64,000 bases of DNA from Ianthella basta (GCA_964019415.1 OZ025874.1:5249092-5313091), one strand, 5' to 3'. Shown: positions 11,934-24,803, counted from the first letter of the stretch. The notes: generated by a model not told the origin, from the sequence alone. Numbers and translations: made by a program.

Positions 11934-13877
11934 ATATGTGAGGCGCTTTCTGTGTATTTGGCTGAGTGCGTGACACATTTGCTGGTGTGACAGTGTTTCT
12001 TTCATTCTGTAAACTCTTGGGTAGAGATCCCTACCTAATACTGCTGGTATTGTACTTTCATAACAAACACATTTCTTCCTGCCCATCGAGACTAGCTTTA
12101 GTGCACATGTGGTTATGATATGCATTCCCTATTTAACTGATGTCTTTTGCTTCATTTGATGAACTTCTCATTTGCGATCCTTCAGAGTGAGGAAGTATTT
12201 ACGTTTTTATAAGTTGAAGCCAGTTTGTATGACTATAGTGGATCTTATGCAACAGCATCTCCTCTCCACCTCATGCCAGTCCACTCTTATAGTCCAAGAT
12301 TTATGTCGCTGCTCCAAATGTCAGCGAGTTACAGCCTTAAGTACTGCCAGCATACAGATCAATTTGCCTTTGTTGTGTTCTCCTGTTGAAGCAAAACTGA
12401 ATACACAACATGACCACTGTTGGCACATTAGACTGGAAGGGCTGGCTGGTCAATCTTTTTCAGCATTCATCATGCCAACATGGCACATTGTGTGGGGTGC
12501 ATGTGATTCAGACAATGATAATGCTGTACACTATCAATTTGCTGTCTTTCTGTACAGGACTACTACCCGTCACATATTCAAGTACTTTCACAAGTTAGAA
12601 GTATTAGATAATCAGCTGGTTTTGTAGCATTAGCAAATTATTAACGTCTTTAACATACCAGGCTATTGGAATAGTGTATTTTACCATAGTTGTGTACTGC
12701 TTTGGGTGCACTGTAGAGTTTAGTGTTAAATTCATATTGTAGTTGTATTATTATCTGAACTGTCAGTAGAAATGTTTGGCATTAGTTTTGTTGTTGTGCG
12801 TCAGAGTGGAATTGAGAGAACGCTCGATTAAATAATTATTAATCCTGTAATTTTTGGGGCGCCGAAAGCGTCCCTATATTGCATGTTTTCACTTTTAGGT
12901 ATATATTTGTATGGCTTTGATCTTCACTTTGATCCTAACTGTAACAAGCGATAGTGGTGGCTGCCTACAACAATAACATTCTTAGACAGATTCATCTGTA
13001 TAATATCTCTCATAACCTTGTCCATAAAGACGTCAGATAGGTATGGGGAAGGTACGTACACACCCCTGTCTCGAGAGCATACCTTGCCTTACTATCAACC
13101 TACACATCAGATGTTTTGTTTGCCATGCACTCACGTACATGCACCTCACTGCCACAAAGTTTTATTATTATAGTACTGTTATAATTATAGTCAACACTTC
13201 AAACACCTTATATTAACCAGCCACGTACAGGGAAACTCAGAAGGATGATTCCTCTGTAGTTTGGCACTCCTGCCCTACTTGCAGGTGGGCGCTACAATTG
13301 CTTGATCTTCTCCCATGTGTGGGTGGCTTAAATTCCTTCATGCTTTCTCCACACCCGTCTCCACATATTCATCAGCCTACTGTCACTTCCTGCCTTCATT
13401 TCTCCTATGGGCTACATATACAGCATACACCTGCTGCCTTCCCTCCGGATCCATTCAGCTTAAGTGTCTATATATATATTCAAAGTTAGCACGCATGTTA
13501 ATGACCTGGTTTTTGCATGGATAGGCCCTCGATCCTCCTTGTTGCATGGACTGGCTGGCCCCCCTATTTGCATGTACTGGCCCTCCTCCTTGTTCCAAAG
13601 GTTTTTCTGCCAGGTGGTTTTGCCATACCTTGCAGGTACACACTGCACCATCCTTACATCTGCACTTGTTTTTGGAGGAAACATTTTTACACATTCTTCG
13701 ACTATAACTACAGTACATAGCTATATACAGCAGTATATATTATACATGTATAATAATGACACGTACACTTTATAAATTGTATATGGCCAGGGTAACTGCA
13801 GCTTATATACCAATACCTATTATACCTATACTATACTATAGAGCTAGGTACAGTGTTGCCTGAGTACAAATCTCCTT
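11934..13877. other. Convergent intergenic stretch, nesprin 3' flank to P450 3' flank (copy A)
   Basis: No supported gene. It begins with the probable 3' UTR of the nesprin-like gene. An ATTAAA at about 12827 could be a poly(A) signal. An open frame at 12172-12627 has no recognisable domain and is disrupted in copy B. About 12860-12910 matches, in the opposite orientation, a dispersed repeat seen at 21190-21300 and 5500-5650. The part 12525-13678 is absent from copy B. Confidence 0.6.
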
Positions 13878-16379
13878 TTATTCATGATCATCTCTGGCTG
13901 TAAACTTCAGTTGGATTGGGTCGTCTGGCATGAGGCTAATACCAACCACTGTCTTCAATGGGACCTACAATGGCAATGAGGAATTATCATCTGCATCATT
14001 TCACAAATTATTAAACACATCAATTCACATTTATGTCATATTCTGATGAGACAGTTATGTCCCCTCTGCACATATATACTTGTCAAAGCATGACCGTAAT
14101 GGTGGCCATGTAGAATGATTTCTGCTTTTTCTTATGTGACTAACAGCTGATATCACCATAGTGACCACGTACACTGGTAAAGTATTCATGCATACCTGTG
14201 TGTCCACTGTTCTTTCCACAATGAAGTTTTGCAAGATTTCAACAACTGCCATTTTGATCACCATCACAGCATATCTGTTTCCAATGCAATTTCTCGGACC
14301 TTCACTAAATGGGATGTAAGTGCAAGGTGGACGCTTCTCTATTTCTTCTGGAAGAAATCTAGGTGCAAAGAATTGCAGGGTTGTTATCACATTTGCCTAA
14401 TACTGTCTCTGCATATATAGAAACACCTGAAAACACACCTATCAGGATCAAACACTTCTGGTTGATGCCACCACTCTGGATTGTAGTGAAGGTAATAGAT
14501 TGGTATTTCAACAACAGCTCCAGCAGGAATGGTGTAGTTTCCCAATCTGGTGTCTGTTGAAATAAGACGAGTAATTCTGTACATGGTTGGTAGGTGGAAA
14601 ATGGGGGGGGGGGGAGAGGTGATACACATACTAGAAATAATAAAAATTTGCACGAAAAAGGATAAAAACAAGTAAATGCTGTTACACAGTAGAGCATTAA
14701 CCATGACCCATACATGCAAGAATGTAGCACTGTGTATATTGGACTTGATGGTAACATCAAAGGAATATGGTGTACGCTAAAGTAGTTATTACCTGGCAAT
14801 CAACTTAGTTATCTCTGGGTCACCTAATGATAACTAAATATTGAAAAGGTAGGTAATAGTTGTCACCTATTGGTACAACTATCACCTTTAGTTGTTACCC
14901 TGACATGCATGGTTGATCTTCCCCTGATGTATCCTTCAGTCATTTGCATTGTACAACTCATGCTCATCCTTGCCCTGACCCAAGTGATGCTACCTTGCAT
15001 GGGTAGTCTTTCTGGTTGTGCCAGTTGCCCTTCGTGAGCATGGAAGCACTGTTCACTGACTCATGTAGGGGTGAGTGTAACACGAATTCAGGAACTGAAT
15101 AGGATACAGGCCTAATTAGCTAGTATTGTGACAGACAGCTCCAAACTATACATAACATTGATTGGTCGACTTGCACCTAACGGCAGTGGAGCACTGGCAC
15201 ACAACAAACTAAGGTAAAGTAGGGGTTCCTAACAACGGCTTTCTTAATATGGCGTGCCACCTATCGTCTGTACGCGAAGGAACAGATTCTGTGTTTGCAT
15301 GCATTTAGCGCAGGCGTCAATGTGATGACAGACTGGGTGTTCCTGTATCTTCGTTTCAACACGTACAGGTGGACAGCAGTGCCCCGTATTTTGAACACCC
15401 TATCTTGTTCTGAACCCCCACTTTACCTTATCTGTCCCTCAAGCGCAGCTTGTGGGCGTCTTCAAGCCAGGAATAAAGCTTGGCAAGATTCTATGGGAAT
15501 CTTCTTCTGAGGTCTGGTGTCTGTTAACTTGAAATACATGTTTAGATATGCCTAGACTAACTCATAGTTGTGTTAAATGGTCCAACATACACAACAGAAA
15601 CACAGCTATCAACAAAAACTCACAATGCAGGACATTTCAATCCTTGGGCTGAGATGTCCTGCAGTTGCACTTTCATTGACAGTTGTGTTCCTGTGCAGTT
15701 CATCCTGGCTTATCATTGGATATAAATGTAATGTGTTCAAAGCAAACTGAGTGAATATCCCACTAGCATGCAGACGTTATGTCACCCCTACCTGGAAAAT
15801 GGTGGGTAAATCCTTAGTGTTTCCTTCACTACCATATCCAAGTATTCCATGTCAGTGAGGACATCATACAAAGACGTAACCTAAAAATGCAAAAAAGGCA
15901 ACTAGATCTAAAATACACGCACTTACACTTGACAAATCATTCAGCACATGAATAGTAACATTATAATGAATGTTAATGTTCTGAAAATTCCTTCCAGTTT
16001 TGACGAATGGCTATGCAATATGGTAGAAACTTAGCTCAGGTCATCTCGATGACTAAGCTCTGTAGGCCATCTAAGAACTTAGCTAAACTATTTAGCGTGT
16101 TAGGGACATACATATAATGGGGATTTACGTAAGTTTAGTAGTCATTTCAGAAGTATTTTGCAATTACACGACTATAGAGCATAGTCCCATTAACCCCAAC
16201 ACTAACCAGTTCTTTCCAAAGCTAAGTCCTTATAGGGATGGCCCAAAGTAAAGATGCTAGAGAGACAGCCAAAGCTGAGGTTTTAGGGAGATAGCCTGAG
16301 CTAAGTTGTTAGAGAGATGGACAGCATAGAATGAAAAGGCAGCAAACATCACCAAATGTGACCAGAGGGACTGTTATTC

Positions 16380-16408
16380 AGGGGGGGGGGGGGGGGGGGG
16401 GAGGGGGG
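16380..16408. repeat. Poly(G) tract in P450 intron
   Basis: About 21 consecutive G, one A, then seven more G. The same place in copy B (42069-42080) has only short G runs. Such tracts are error-prone in sequencing, so the length should not be over-read. Confidence 0.9.
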
Positions 16409-17234
16409 GCTTTTGAGGCTTGAGCCCCCCTCCTTGGGCCAGATCTGAAATAATGTTCCTCAGCAAAATGCTCTGAGGTATTCATCCAACAGGATTTAAT
16501 GGCCTAAATCATTTAAGGCGTAAGCTCAATAGAGTCTGGTGTGGCTGCACAGTGATCTAAATTAAGTTCTTTCTTAATTCTGGCTGCCGGCAGCCATTTC
16601 TAATTTTGTCATATTGTCACTGTGCAGTAAACAAATAAAGCAGCTGAGCCCCCCATCAAAGGTTGGGCTAAATCTGTCACTGGTTATTGGTGTGACCATG
16701 TGACAGCATCATGACTCTTTGTGATCCACCCCCTGATCTGTAATCTGTATGCCCCCCTGATAGAAGCTGGTTATACAATTCAGATTTAGGTTCATCGAAC
16801 ATGCATGTCCTTGGGCTTCACGCTCGGTGTGAATATCCAATAAACCCTCGTTCTCGTTGTATATATATATCAGATGCATACCCACCTCCAAGTGTAAGAG
16901 ACACAACATGACAACTAACCTTGTTGTTTTCCAAGCAATTCCTAATCTCCCTCTCCAACTTGCTCTGCACTTCAGGGTTCATGGCAAGTGAGTACAGAAC
17001 AAAAGCCAAAGTGTGTGATGTGGTATCGGTACCAGCAAGGAGGAAAGTAACTGTCTGGGCAACTGTCTCATCTGCACTCATTTTCTCATCGGCGTCAATA
17101 ATTAACTGCAGGATATCTTGATGCTGATAAAAGCCACAATGAGAAAACGGGAACCAACAGCATTCACAGTTTAACTATGTTTTAGTCCAGCTCTAGCTAA
17201 GCCATAATATGCATTACTACTGACATAGTATATA

Positions 17235-17337
17235 CAGTGGAACCTGTCTAAGATGGTCACTGTGTTTGGCAGCCACCTCTCTAAAACAGCCAGCCTCCCT
17301 GGCCTCAAATAGGCAGCTGTCTTAGACAGGTTTCACT
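17235..17337. mobile_element. Short TA-flanked MITE, copy A P450 intron
   Basis: CAGTGGAACCTGTCTAAGAT at the left and the complementary GTCTTAGACAGGTTTCACT at the right, about 103 bases. Same family as 1174-1348 but internally deleted. The copy B equivalent is 42906-43009. Confidence 0.75.
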
Positions 17338-17586
17338 ATTACAGTAGTAACTTTACAGCACAGCTAAGACCAACTTGTCTTGGTGACAGAGAAGGACAGA
17401 ATCTGCAACTGCTATGATCAGACAATTAGGAAGGACAATTAGGAACAGCCAATAGACCAGTTGCATAATACGTCACGTGCTGCCCAAACGGGGCACTACT
17501 AAAACTCGAGACCATAACAGTGTACATACGTATAGGGCATGGGAGGTGCAAAGAAAAGCGAAATGGCGTCTGAATGAACAGGAACA

Positions 17587-19744
17587 ATGTTGCCAAGCAG
17601 TGGTGAAAAGGAAAAAGGCTTACCCGACAAGTTGTGGACCATGAATCAAGTGCGTGACTACTTGCAGAAGCAAAACAGATGACTCACGGGCAGAAAGAAT
17701 GATCTCCAGTGCCTGTAAGTGCACAGACGCAATGATTACGTTGTTGCTGGCTTTTGTTTTCTGTTGTCAATGTGAGGCTCTTGTTTTGTGCTTGCCTTGT
17801 TATGCAGTGCCCAGTTTTATCACCAGCATCCAGAAGGTATCCCCTCGTTGAGTCGGAAGCGCAAAGGTACTGATGGTGCTACTCTTGCTGCAAAGGAGCC
17901 CTGTCCTGAGGTCTGGCCAACATCTGGCTGGTCTGACCAGCCCGACATACTCCCGGTCGTCACGACGCCGGTGATCCTAGCACAACTTCTGCAAACTGGA
18001 AAGGCTATATATGTCCCGTGATACAGTGCCGTTAACGCAGAAGTCTCTTGAGCATGGCCATGAGTTCTTTTTTGGGGGGTATGTGCATGATGTGAAGGTG
18101 TGCAAAGCTTGCGCCAAATTTTATGTACAGTCAGAATGTTGGGAATCACAGCATGTGGAATATGCACAGAAAGTTGTTCTGTCTGAGGTGCAGCAGTTAA
18201 ATGACCCTGGAATGGAACCCAAAGAAAAATGAATAACTGCACAGCTGCTTGTAATATATGCTTCTTGTTCCTTGTCCTGCTGGAACAAGTGGTGGTCTGT
18301 GCCAGCATTTGTTTACACTACTCATTATCTTGCAGCACCATGCACTCACATCTCCACCTGCAGCATCTCTCCCTGGCTCAGATTCGATCACAAGTGGTAA
18401 GAAGCTATGGGGACCCCGGGAGCGAGACATCACACCAAGGACAATGATGGAAACCATGGTAGAAAAAGCCAAGGATCCATTGCAGAGAAAGAAAAGCGCT
18501 ATAACATGCAGCCTCTATGAAGCAAGGAGACCAGCCGCCCGGAAGCTATCCAAAGACAGCATTGGTGCACACAAAGAAGACTGCCGTATGCGACCAATGT
18601 TACCGTCCAGCACCAGCGATCTACCATATGCCCAGACGCAGTATGGTGAAGCCCTGCTCGGCAGTGTATTGTCCCATCAACTTGTTGGTAGTATGGATAC
18701 ATCTAGGGAACAGGTACTGCATGCTAAGAGGAGAGGGGATCGGTTGGAGCGAGCTGCTGAAAAGAAGAGGAAATTCTTGTCACAATCTAACCATCCATCT
18801 TTGTCTTCTTCTTGCCAATGGTCTGAAGAAATCATACAAAAATATCAGAGGCGAGACGCAGAGGGCTATGATGTACCAGATGAGGACTATGAGGCATGGC
18901 TGAGTTCACTGCCTACAGGGGTACGAACAGAATGAACTGACCTTCACCTCTCTGGTACGAGTGCTTTACCTGAAATGGGAGTAGTTCCTTTTGCGGTGCA
19001 AGCATCAGATAATTCCATCCAATTCCTGGTCCTACCACTTGTTTGCAAATCAATCGCTGAGACGTCATTGCACGGGCCACACTCCATCTCCCTTGATGAA
19101 GCCCAACACATCCAACAATCAACTGTAGGACAAGCTTCAAATGTGCGGTGGCTGGAGCTGCATGCATGCACTATTATCTCCTTGAACTTTAAGAAGATTA
19201 TTAGTCGTCAGTCTGCTTATACCATGGAGTTTTTCAGCTCAATCTTCGAACAGCATGACATTGGTCATGTACCAGCCATCCATCATGGGAGAGTGAATGA
19301 AAGCCATGCTGCACAGTTGTATTTTGAGATAAAGAATGATGAAGGAAGCCTGTTGTCATTCAGGAGTGTGGCTTATGCCTACATCAGGAGTACTGACTTC
19401 TTGGTGCCTCCCCAGACCGTATTGTGTACGATAACTCTACAGATGACTGTTTTGGCCTGCTAGAGGTGAAGTGCCCTTAAAAGGTGTACACACTTCACAA
19501 GACTGTCGGGAGGCATGTGATGATTCAGTTTTGCTGCACGCTGATTGATGGACAGCCACATTTGAAGACAACACAAGCACATTATCATCACGCCCAGGGC
19601 CAGATGGCAATCACAGGTTTGCATTGGTGTCACTTTGTAGTTTGGATGGGCCATGGAGACCTTCATGTCGAACGTATCTGCTTTGAACCTAAAAAGTGGG
19701 AAGGTGAAATGCTGCCCAAGCTAGTAACTGCCCACCAACAGTAG
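17587..19744 (+). pseudogene. SAP-SWIM-YqaJ accessory nuclease gene of the transposon, copy A
   Basis: From ATG 17587 the frame gives WTMNQVRDYLQKQNR, then TGA at 17680-17682, then LTGRKNDLQCL: a SAP-like DNA-binding motif with an internal stop. Further on GHEFFFGGYVHDVKVCKAC precedes a SWIM-type zinc motif, CPAGTSGGLCQHLFTLL, at about 18268-18320. Then follow a charged linker, an in-frame TGA at 18933, and a YqaJ-like (PD-(D/E)XK) nuclease region: WLELHACTIISLNF, then GRVNESHAAQLYFEIKNDEG. The catalytic block ASPDRIV ... FGLLEVKCP (about 19406-19480) is in another frame, reached only by a one-base shift, and a stop follows it. YqaJ nucleases are exonuclease/recombinase relatives; how this class helps transposition is not known to me. 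Confidence 0.7.
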
Positions 19745-19857
19745 TACATGGACCTGTGTACACCACATTGACCTTTGACGTGTTTGGTGACGAAGGTGGG
19801 ATTTCAAATCACAAGCCTGAGCCTTGTTTTCTCCGTGGGTCTCTTCATGTGAGAACC

Positions 19858-20108
19858 TCAGCACTCATCTGTGTCTGCAATCACCTTACCACAATAGTTC
19901 ATCAGCAGACAGCAAATAGTCCAAATTTGGTTGATGGAGCCAGCCATTGAGAGTGGAATCACCCCTTGCAATAGGTGATATTGCTGCTTTACCTGGCCAA
20001 TAACTCGTTCAACATCTCTGGCAATGCGCTGTGTTGTGATAACATCCTTTTTCTGCAAGTGGCCGGCACCTTTAAAAGTAGGAATATTCAGCAAGATGTC
20101 ATGCTTTC
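19858..20108 (-). pseudogene. DDE_Tnp_4 transposase, 3' part only (copy A)
   Basis: Minus-strand frame with IPTFKGAGHLQKKDVI and ARDVERVIGQVKQQYHLLQG, the C-terminal part of an IS5/Harbinger-like DDE nuclease including the probable third catalytic acid (E in VERVI). The N-terminal part with the two aspartates is removed by the deletion at 20108. Confidence 0.72.
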
Positions 20109-21718
20109 AGTTCTGGCAGGATAGAAATATGTGCGTAATAAAAGGATATGTGCTTAACATACGAAAGAGTATAGAAGTTACTATTATAAGCAAATGTTAT
20201 ATTAGGATGGCCACCATGTAGTGTAGTACGTGAGTTCTCATTTAAGTGCTATTTTACTAGTTATAGTCATTATTACACTTCAGGCAAAGGTTAGGCTACC
20301 AGGGAGTCTTTTTATGCACCTAATAGAAGGGGTGAACCTAGGCACCTAACAAATGGGGTTAAAGAAATGGTAAAGAAATGTGCACTTAACAGAGGGTATG
20401 TGCATATATGGAGGATGCGCTTAACAACTGATCAGTACGGTAACTGATTTGTGAACTCACTTGCAACAATATTGGGCACAGCTATTTGTGCAGGCTTAAA
20501 ATGCTGAAATATAGCCATAGCATCTCTTGCAAAATTCACTGCACTGGTCTCTTCTCCCTCTTGATCACCCAGCAGATTAAGCAACCTCCCAAAGAAAGAT
20601 GCCGTATTGAGTTCTATAGTGAAATCTTTGCACAGCGGAAGAACATCTATACTTTGTTGATCACATGACAATCTTGTCACCTTGTCAACGAGTCTCATGG
20701 TACTCCTCTTGACAATAGGCTCTAACTGAAGAATGTGCAAGAATGCAGGTGGACACTATACCATAAGTTTGTTTTCAAATCTACTAACTTGAACAATGTT
20801 GCATACAAAAACATGTGAATCTACACACACTAACATGCTAACATGTAAATGCAAGCATACTTGCATGCATACATAATATGTGCATATAGGTGACACACAA
20901 TGTTACCATTTTTAGCCTTTTGCTTGTGAACATTGGGTTGAGTATTTGTCTATGACACTTCCAGTCATCCTCTTGAGCAGACAACAGAGATTCTGTATTA
21001 CTATTTCGACAAAACCGTAGGATCTTGGCAAAGAACTACAGTGTAAAAGTGCAAGAGACCACATGTTACTCACACATCATGAGATAGCTACAATAATAAA
21101 TCTGAGAAAGCACCACATCCACTATAACCAGTTGCGCATAACCTGCAATAACAAATACAAAGCACATAATTATGTATAAAAACAAGTATTTTGTAAAATG
21201 TAGACCTTGAGCGCCGCCATCTTGAATTGCCCAAAATATACATACATACTCCAGTATGAAATGAAGCCATAAGAATACCTAAAAGTGAAAACAATATAGG
21301 GGCGCCTTCTGTTCACTAATCCAATCAAAATCGTCTCCCCTATCTCCTCTTGATGACGTCCACGTCACTGGCAACTGACAACGATGCAGGAGCCCAACAG
21401 AAAAACTCTCGGGCATTCATGAACCTTCTTGTTGCACTCCTCCGCCATCTGCCCTTAATCCTATTCTGTAGGGAGGCCATTTGACAAGAAATGAAGGAAT
21501 AGTTCGCAGTGGCAAGTGTGTATTACAGCAGATACAAAATGGCTGTGACGTCGTCATAAAACTTTCACGCATACTCTGCCCGCAACATACAGCTACAGGA
21601 ATTAGAATCACGAGCGAAGCAATTGGTATGCTCTCTGAAATTTAGAATCATTGTTTAGACTCATGTTACCATGGAAACAGAATCTATATTGCATTAATCA
21701 CTGTCATACCACACTTAC

Positions 21719-21812
21719 TCTGTTTCTGAAGCTACTGAACTCTTTAGCCAAGACGGTCCTAATTAGCTCAGGCTCTGCAATAACAATCACTGCCTGATAG
21801 CCAAAATAGAAT
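21719..21812 (-). CDS. P450 exon 4, present only in copy A
   Basis: 94-base minus-strand exon with acceptor TTATGCAG and donor GTAAGTG. It encodes FYFGYQAVIVIAEPEL and then IRTVLAKEFSSFRNR, the segment that in CYP3 proteins reads like the DPDMIKTVLVKE region. Its first base completes the GG left by exon 3, giving ...YGTVTG-FYFGYQ. The next exon (20907-21035) follows in phase 0. The whole exon is missing in copy B. Confidence 0.75.
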
Positions 21813-22311
21813 CTGCATAAGTAACAATAACAGATAATAAATTAGTTAAATAATCAGACAACATTGTAGTGATGATGGTGGTTGTCTATATGCTGTACTA
21901 CAAACGAAACTAGTATATAGTCCCTGTACCAGGCTGACACTGGCGAAAAGGCTACTCAAGGAAAAGAGTCGGTATATACCACGTGGATCTAACCTTACAT
22001 CTAAACGAAAGTGCATGTTCCCACAGAAAGTAACTTAAGTACTCTACAGTTTACACATTTCGTCAAATTCTCATTCACTTTCTAATTCTTCTCCATCATG
22101 CAGCTGTAAGGTAGCCTGGGATAATTCCATTACTAGAGTAAGTCCATCACTAGGGTACAATCTGGACTCTTATTCGCTGACAACAGACTTTAGCACAACT
22201 CAAAACCACCAGTATACAGACTATTTACTGCACTCTGCAACACATACTATTTGGGAATGAGTGCACCCCTTCTCAATAAACAAGAAAGAATAAAACATTT
22301 ACAAAAACTGC

Positions 22312-22513
22312 TAAAGATGTAGGGTTGGCATAAAAAGTACAGAAACAAGAAAGGCTACTACACACTGGAGCATTCACCATTGTCCCTACATTGATGAGTG
22401 CTGCACCATATAGTACTACAATCTTGCCATAGGAACAATGGTGAATGCTCCAGTGTATAGTAACCTTTCTGTGTTTCTGTACTTTTTATGCCAGCCCTAT
22501 GTCTTTAGTAGTT
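22312..22513. mobile_element. About 200-bp inverted-repeat MITE, second member
   Basis: ATGTAGGGTTGGCATAAAAA at the left and TTTTTATGCCAGCCCTATG at the right, with CACTGGAGCATTCACCATTG pairing with CAATGGTGAATGCTCCAGTG. It lies in the 1.4 kb that is missing from copy B. Confidence 0.75.
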
Positions 22514-22730
22514 TATGTAGAAAATTTTATTCTTTCTTGTTTCTGCACTTTTTATGGAACATAAGCTCGGATATAAGACAGCATGGTAGTGCTGTCTATG
22601 TAGGGATGGCAGTGGTTGTTTCAATGCTGTAATACAAACAAAAAGTTGCACTACTCCTGAATAGGACTGAAAACTGGCAAACAAAGCTTACCATGAGGAA
22701 GTGGAGACTGAACATTGCATATAGCTAACC

Positions 22731-23075
22731 TTACTTCCCAACGAAGGTGCGCCTACATGTAGAGAGTGCCCTCAACTTTTCCAGTGTTTCATCATCATCT
22801 TCTTCTTCTTCTTTGACAGCCGTAGCGCACAAACCAAAGGGACCAGGAGAATACTTCTTGCACCATATTGCACCATTTTTGGCTGGCTGCATTCCTTTGT
22901 AGGTTAGTAGGTGACGCAATTTAGTGCGGAAGACAGCGCTTGCCCTAACTACCGCCGTGTTGCTTTGCCAAGCGGGGCGGATGCTTGCCACGACTCCCGC
23001 CATGTTGCTTGGTGAAGTGGGGCAGATGCTTGCCACGACTCCCGCCATGTTGCTTGGCCAAGCAGGGCAGACGCC
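22731..23075 (-). other. Unassigned ORF with 45-bp tandem repeats, copy A
   Basis: Within P450 intron 3 (between exons 3 and 4). The DNA has two 45-base units (22981-23025, 23026-23070) and a partial third, each with GCCACGACTCCCGCCATGTT. On the minus strand an open frame runs through the repeats into AVFRTKLRHLLTYKGMQPAK and an acidic run (EEEEDDDE). No family is recognised. It may be a TE gene remnant or an embedded small gene. Confidence 0.35.
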
Positions 23076-23562
23076 ATTTTTAAATTACGTAATTAAACTG
23101 GATGAAACCGGCGTGACTGGTGAAATAGTGAGCAGCTGTGTACAGCTTCTGGAGGCACCTTCTTCCATTGTTTTGCACCACAGTGGAATTCTTCACCTTG
23201 CTCTACCACTTAGCGTGGCATTTGGCTTGTGGAATGAATTATTTACAATGTCAATACAATTTCTTAAATGCAAATTGCAGCTAATTCTATCAGGAGCTAC
23301 ACAAGAAGTTAAAATAGCTATATCGTGCATCTTAGCTCATGCTCCATATTAAGTGCAGAAACTAGACATAATAAATTTTTTTTACAAAAATAGTAAGGAT
23401 GCAGGGATGGCATAAAAAGGACAGAAACAAGTAAAGGCTGTTACACAGTGGAGCATTAACCATCGTCCCTACATTCAAGGATGTAAGACAAGGTGCAACT
23501 TTCTAACGGCCATCCCTACATAGACAGCACTACTGTGCTATATTCACAACTTTTACACTACA

Positions 23563-23871
23563 ATGAATATACTGGAATACAAAGGGAAGAAAGCAGCAGA
23601 AAATGCTAAAACATTGGTAATAAAGGGCAAGCCTCGAAGACAACCGAAGCCAACAGGAATCGTTTTCGATCATCTACACCCGTACAATATGATACCACTT
23701 TTGACTCTGTTTGAAAGTATCCATTTTCCGAATAGTTTTTGTCATTTGTACATAAGTGGAAAGTGTAAATGCAGAGAACTTGCTATGGATACAGGCAAAG
23801 ACGTTAAATGTAAACCAGGCCCTACTGACAGTTTATTAGATGCTCAATTCACTAGTGATGTCACTTCTTAA
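23563..23871 (+). other. Unassigned 102-codon ORF in P450 intron (copy A)
   Basis: Plus-strand open frame beginning MNILEYKGKKAAENAKTL, next to a partial MITE. No recognisable family. In copy B (49073 on) a one-base deletion shifts it after SIHFPNSF. Likely repeat-derived. Confidence 0.25.
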
Positions 23872-24744
23872 TTAATCACTTGGTGTAAAGTTTCACTCAT
23901 CATGGGATTACCAACAATTAATACTTATTCCAGTTCAAAGTCTACAGTCTAATGAACACCTAATACACTCCACAAGACCATAGATTCCATTTGCCATGAC
24001 AATGTGCATCTAAACAATGATCCTAAATCTCATAAATGCATCCCAATTGTTTTATATGTGATTCTAAATCCCATAGACAGAAGTGGTGGGCAGAGTGCAC
24101 ATGATGATAAATCCCATGCATGCACGTTGTGAGAGAAGAGTGTGCGCGAAGTGTATATGACTTCATCACAGCCTTTGAACCAGAAAGAATAGAAGGTACT
24201 CATGAAGTCACGGATGGTCTTATCAACTCAAGCCAGAACATCTAATCCAATGCTGGTGGCACATCTGTAGCTGTTTTTAATGGTGATGAAGACAGACCCC
24301 ACACACTGCTGATCGTCCATGCCTGACTACTGAAGATTTTTAAGGTCATTTCAGTCAGCCATATGCCATTTTATATGAACTTGTCGCAGTGAAGCATTCC
24401 TTCAGTTTCTGTCAGATAGTGCCCTACAGAGCAAGGGCAGGTGGCAAAGAAGTGCAATGAGAAAGCTCACATGTGCCAGAGAGCTCTTCTACTGGGCTTC
24501 TCATATCATCATTGGCAACCAGTAATGCAGATATCATCAAGAGAAGAGACAATTTTCACTGGGCTAGGGAACAGCCTTATTGGATCTAGAATACTTACTT
24601 TTACATGCTGCCTAATCGCTGTCATCAAGGAAGACGTCATCAGAAACGTCTTGGCCGGCAAATAACTATTACATACACCACCCTATACGTAATCACATGC
24701 ATGCATGAGCAGAAACCCACACCCACACACCCATACTCACTCAC
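23872..24744. other. P450 intron sequence with TE-like remnants
   Basis: No intact gene. About 24440-24590 reads MAKKCNEKAHMCQRALLLGF and is distantly similar to the minus-strand reading near 21440-21480 (MAEECNKKVHECPRVFLLG), so the two are copies of one unidentified dispersed repeat. Confidence 0.4.
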
Positions 24745-24803
24745 CCTGTTACAGTCCCATACTTGGCAATCAAATGCTGATATGCCTCTAAACCAAATGG
24801 ACC

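Larger units (their letters stand above)
17454..20108. mobile_element. Two-gene DNA transposon (DDE_Tnp_4 plus SWIM/YqaJ), copy A, right end deleted
   Basis: The left terminus AGACCAGTTGCATAATACG corresponds to the copy B left end. The element carries the plus-strand accessory gene (17587-19744) and, converging on it, the 3' half of a transposase (minus, 19858-20108). At 20108 the sequence jumps to P450 intron sequence, so the transposase N-terminal half, the right inverted repeat and P450 exon 7 are missing. The organisation resembles ISL2EU-type elements, a family named from memory. Confidence 0.75.

Noticed and set aside
12172..12627. 151-codon plus-strand ORF after the nesprin stop
   Set aside because: No recognisable domain. 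The copy B equivalent is truncated and altered at its start, and it lies where the 3' UTR is expected.
17654..17709. Minus-strand acceptor/donor pair around 17620-17710 considered as the missing P450 exon 7
   Set aside because: It lies inside the transposon, the reading is not P450-like, and the plus strand there encodes the SAP-like motif.
22924..23352. Plus-strand 142-codon ORF over the 45-bp repeats
   Set aside because: The repeat keeps all frames open. No domain is visible and copy B has a stop earlier in the same frame.
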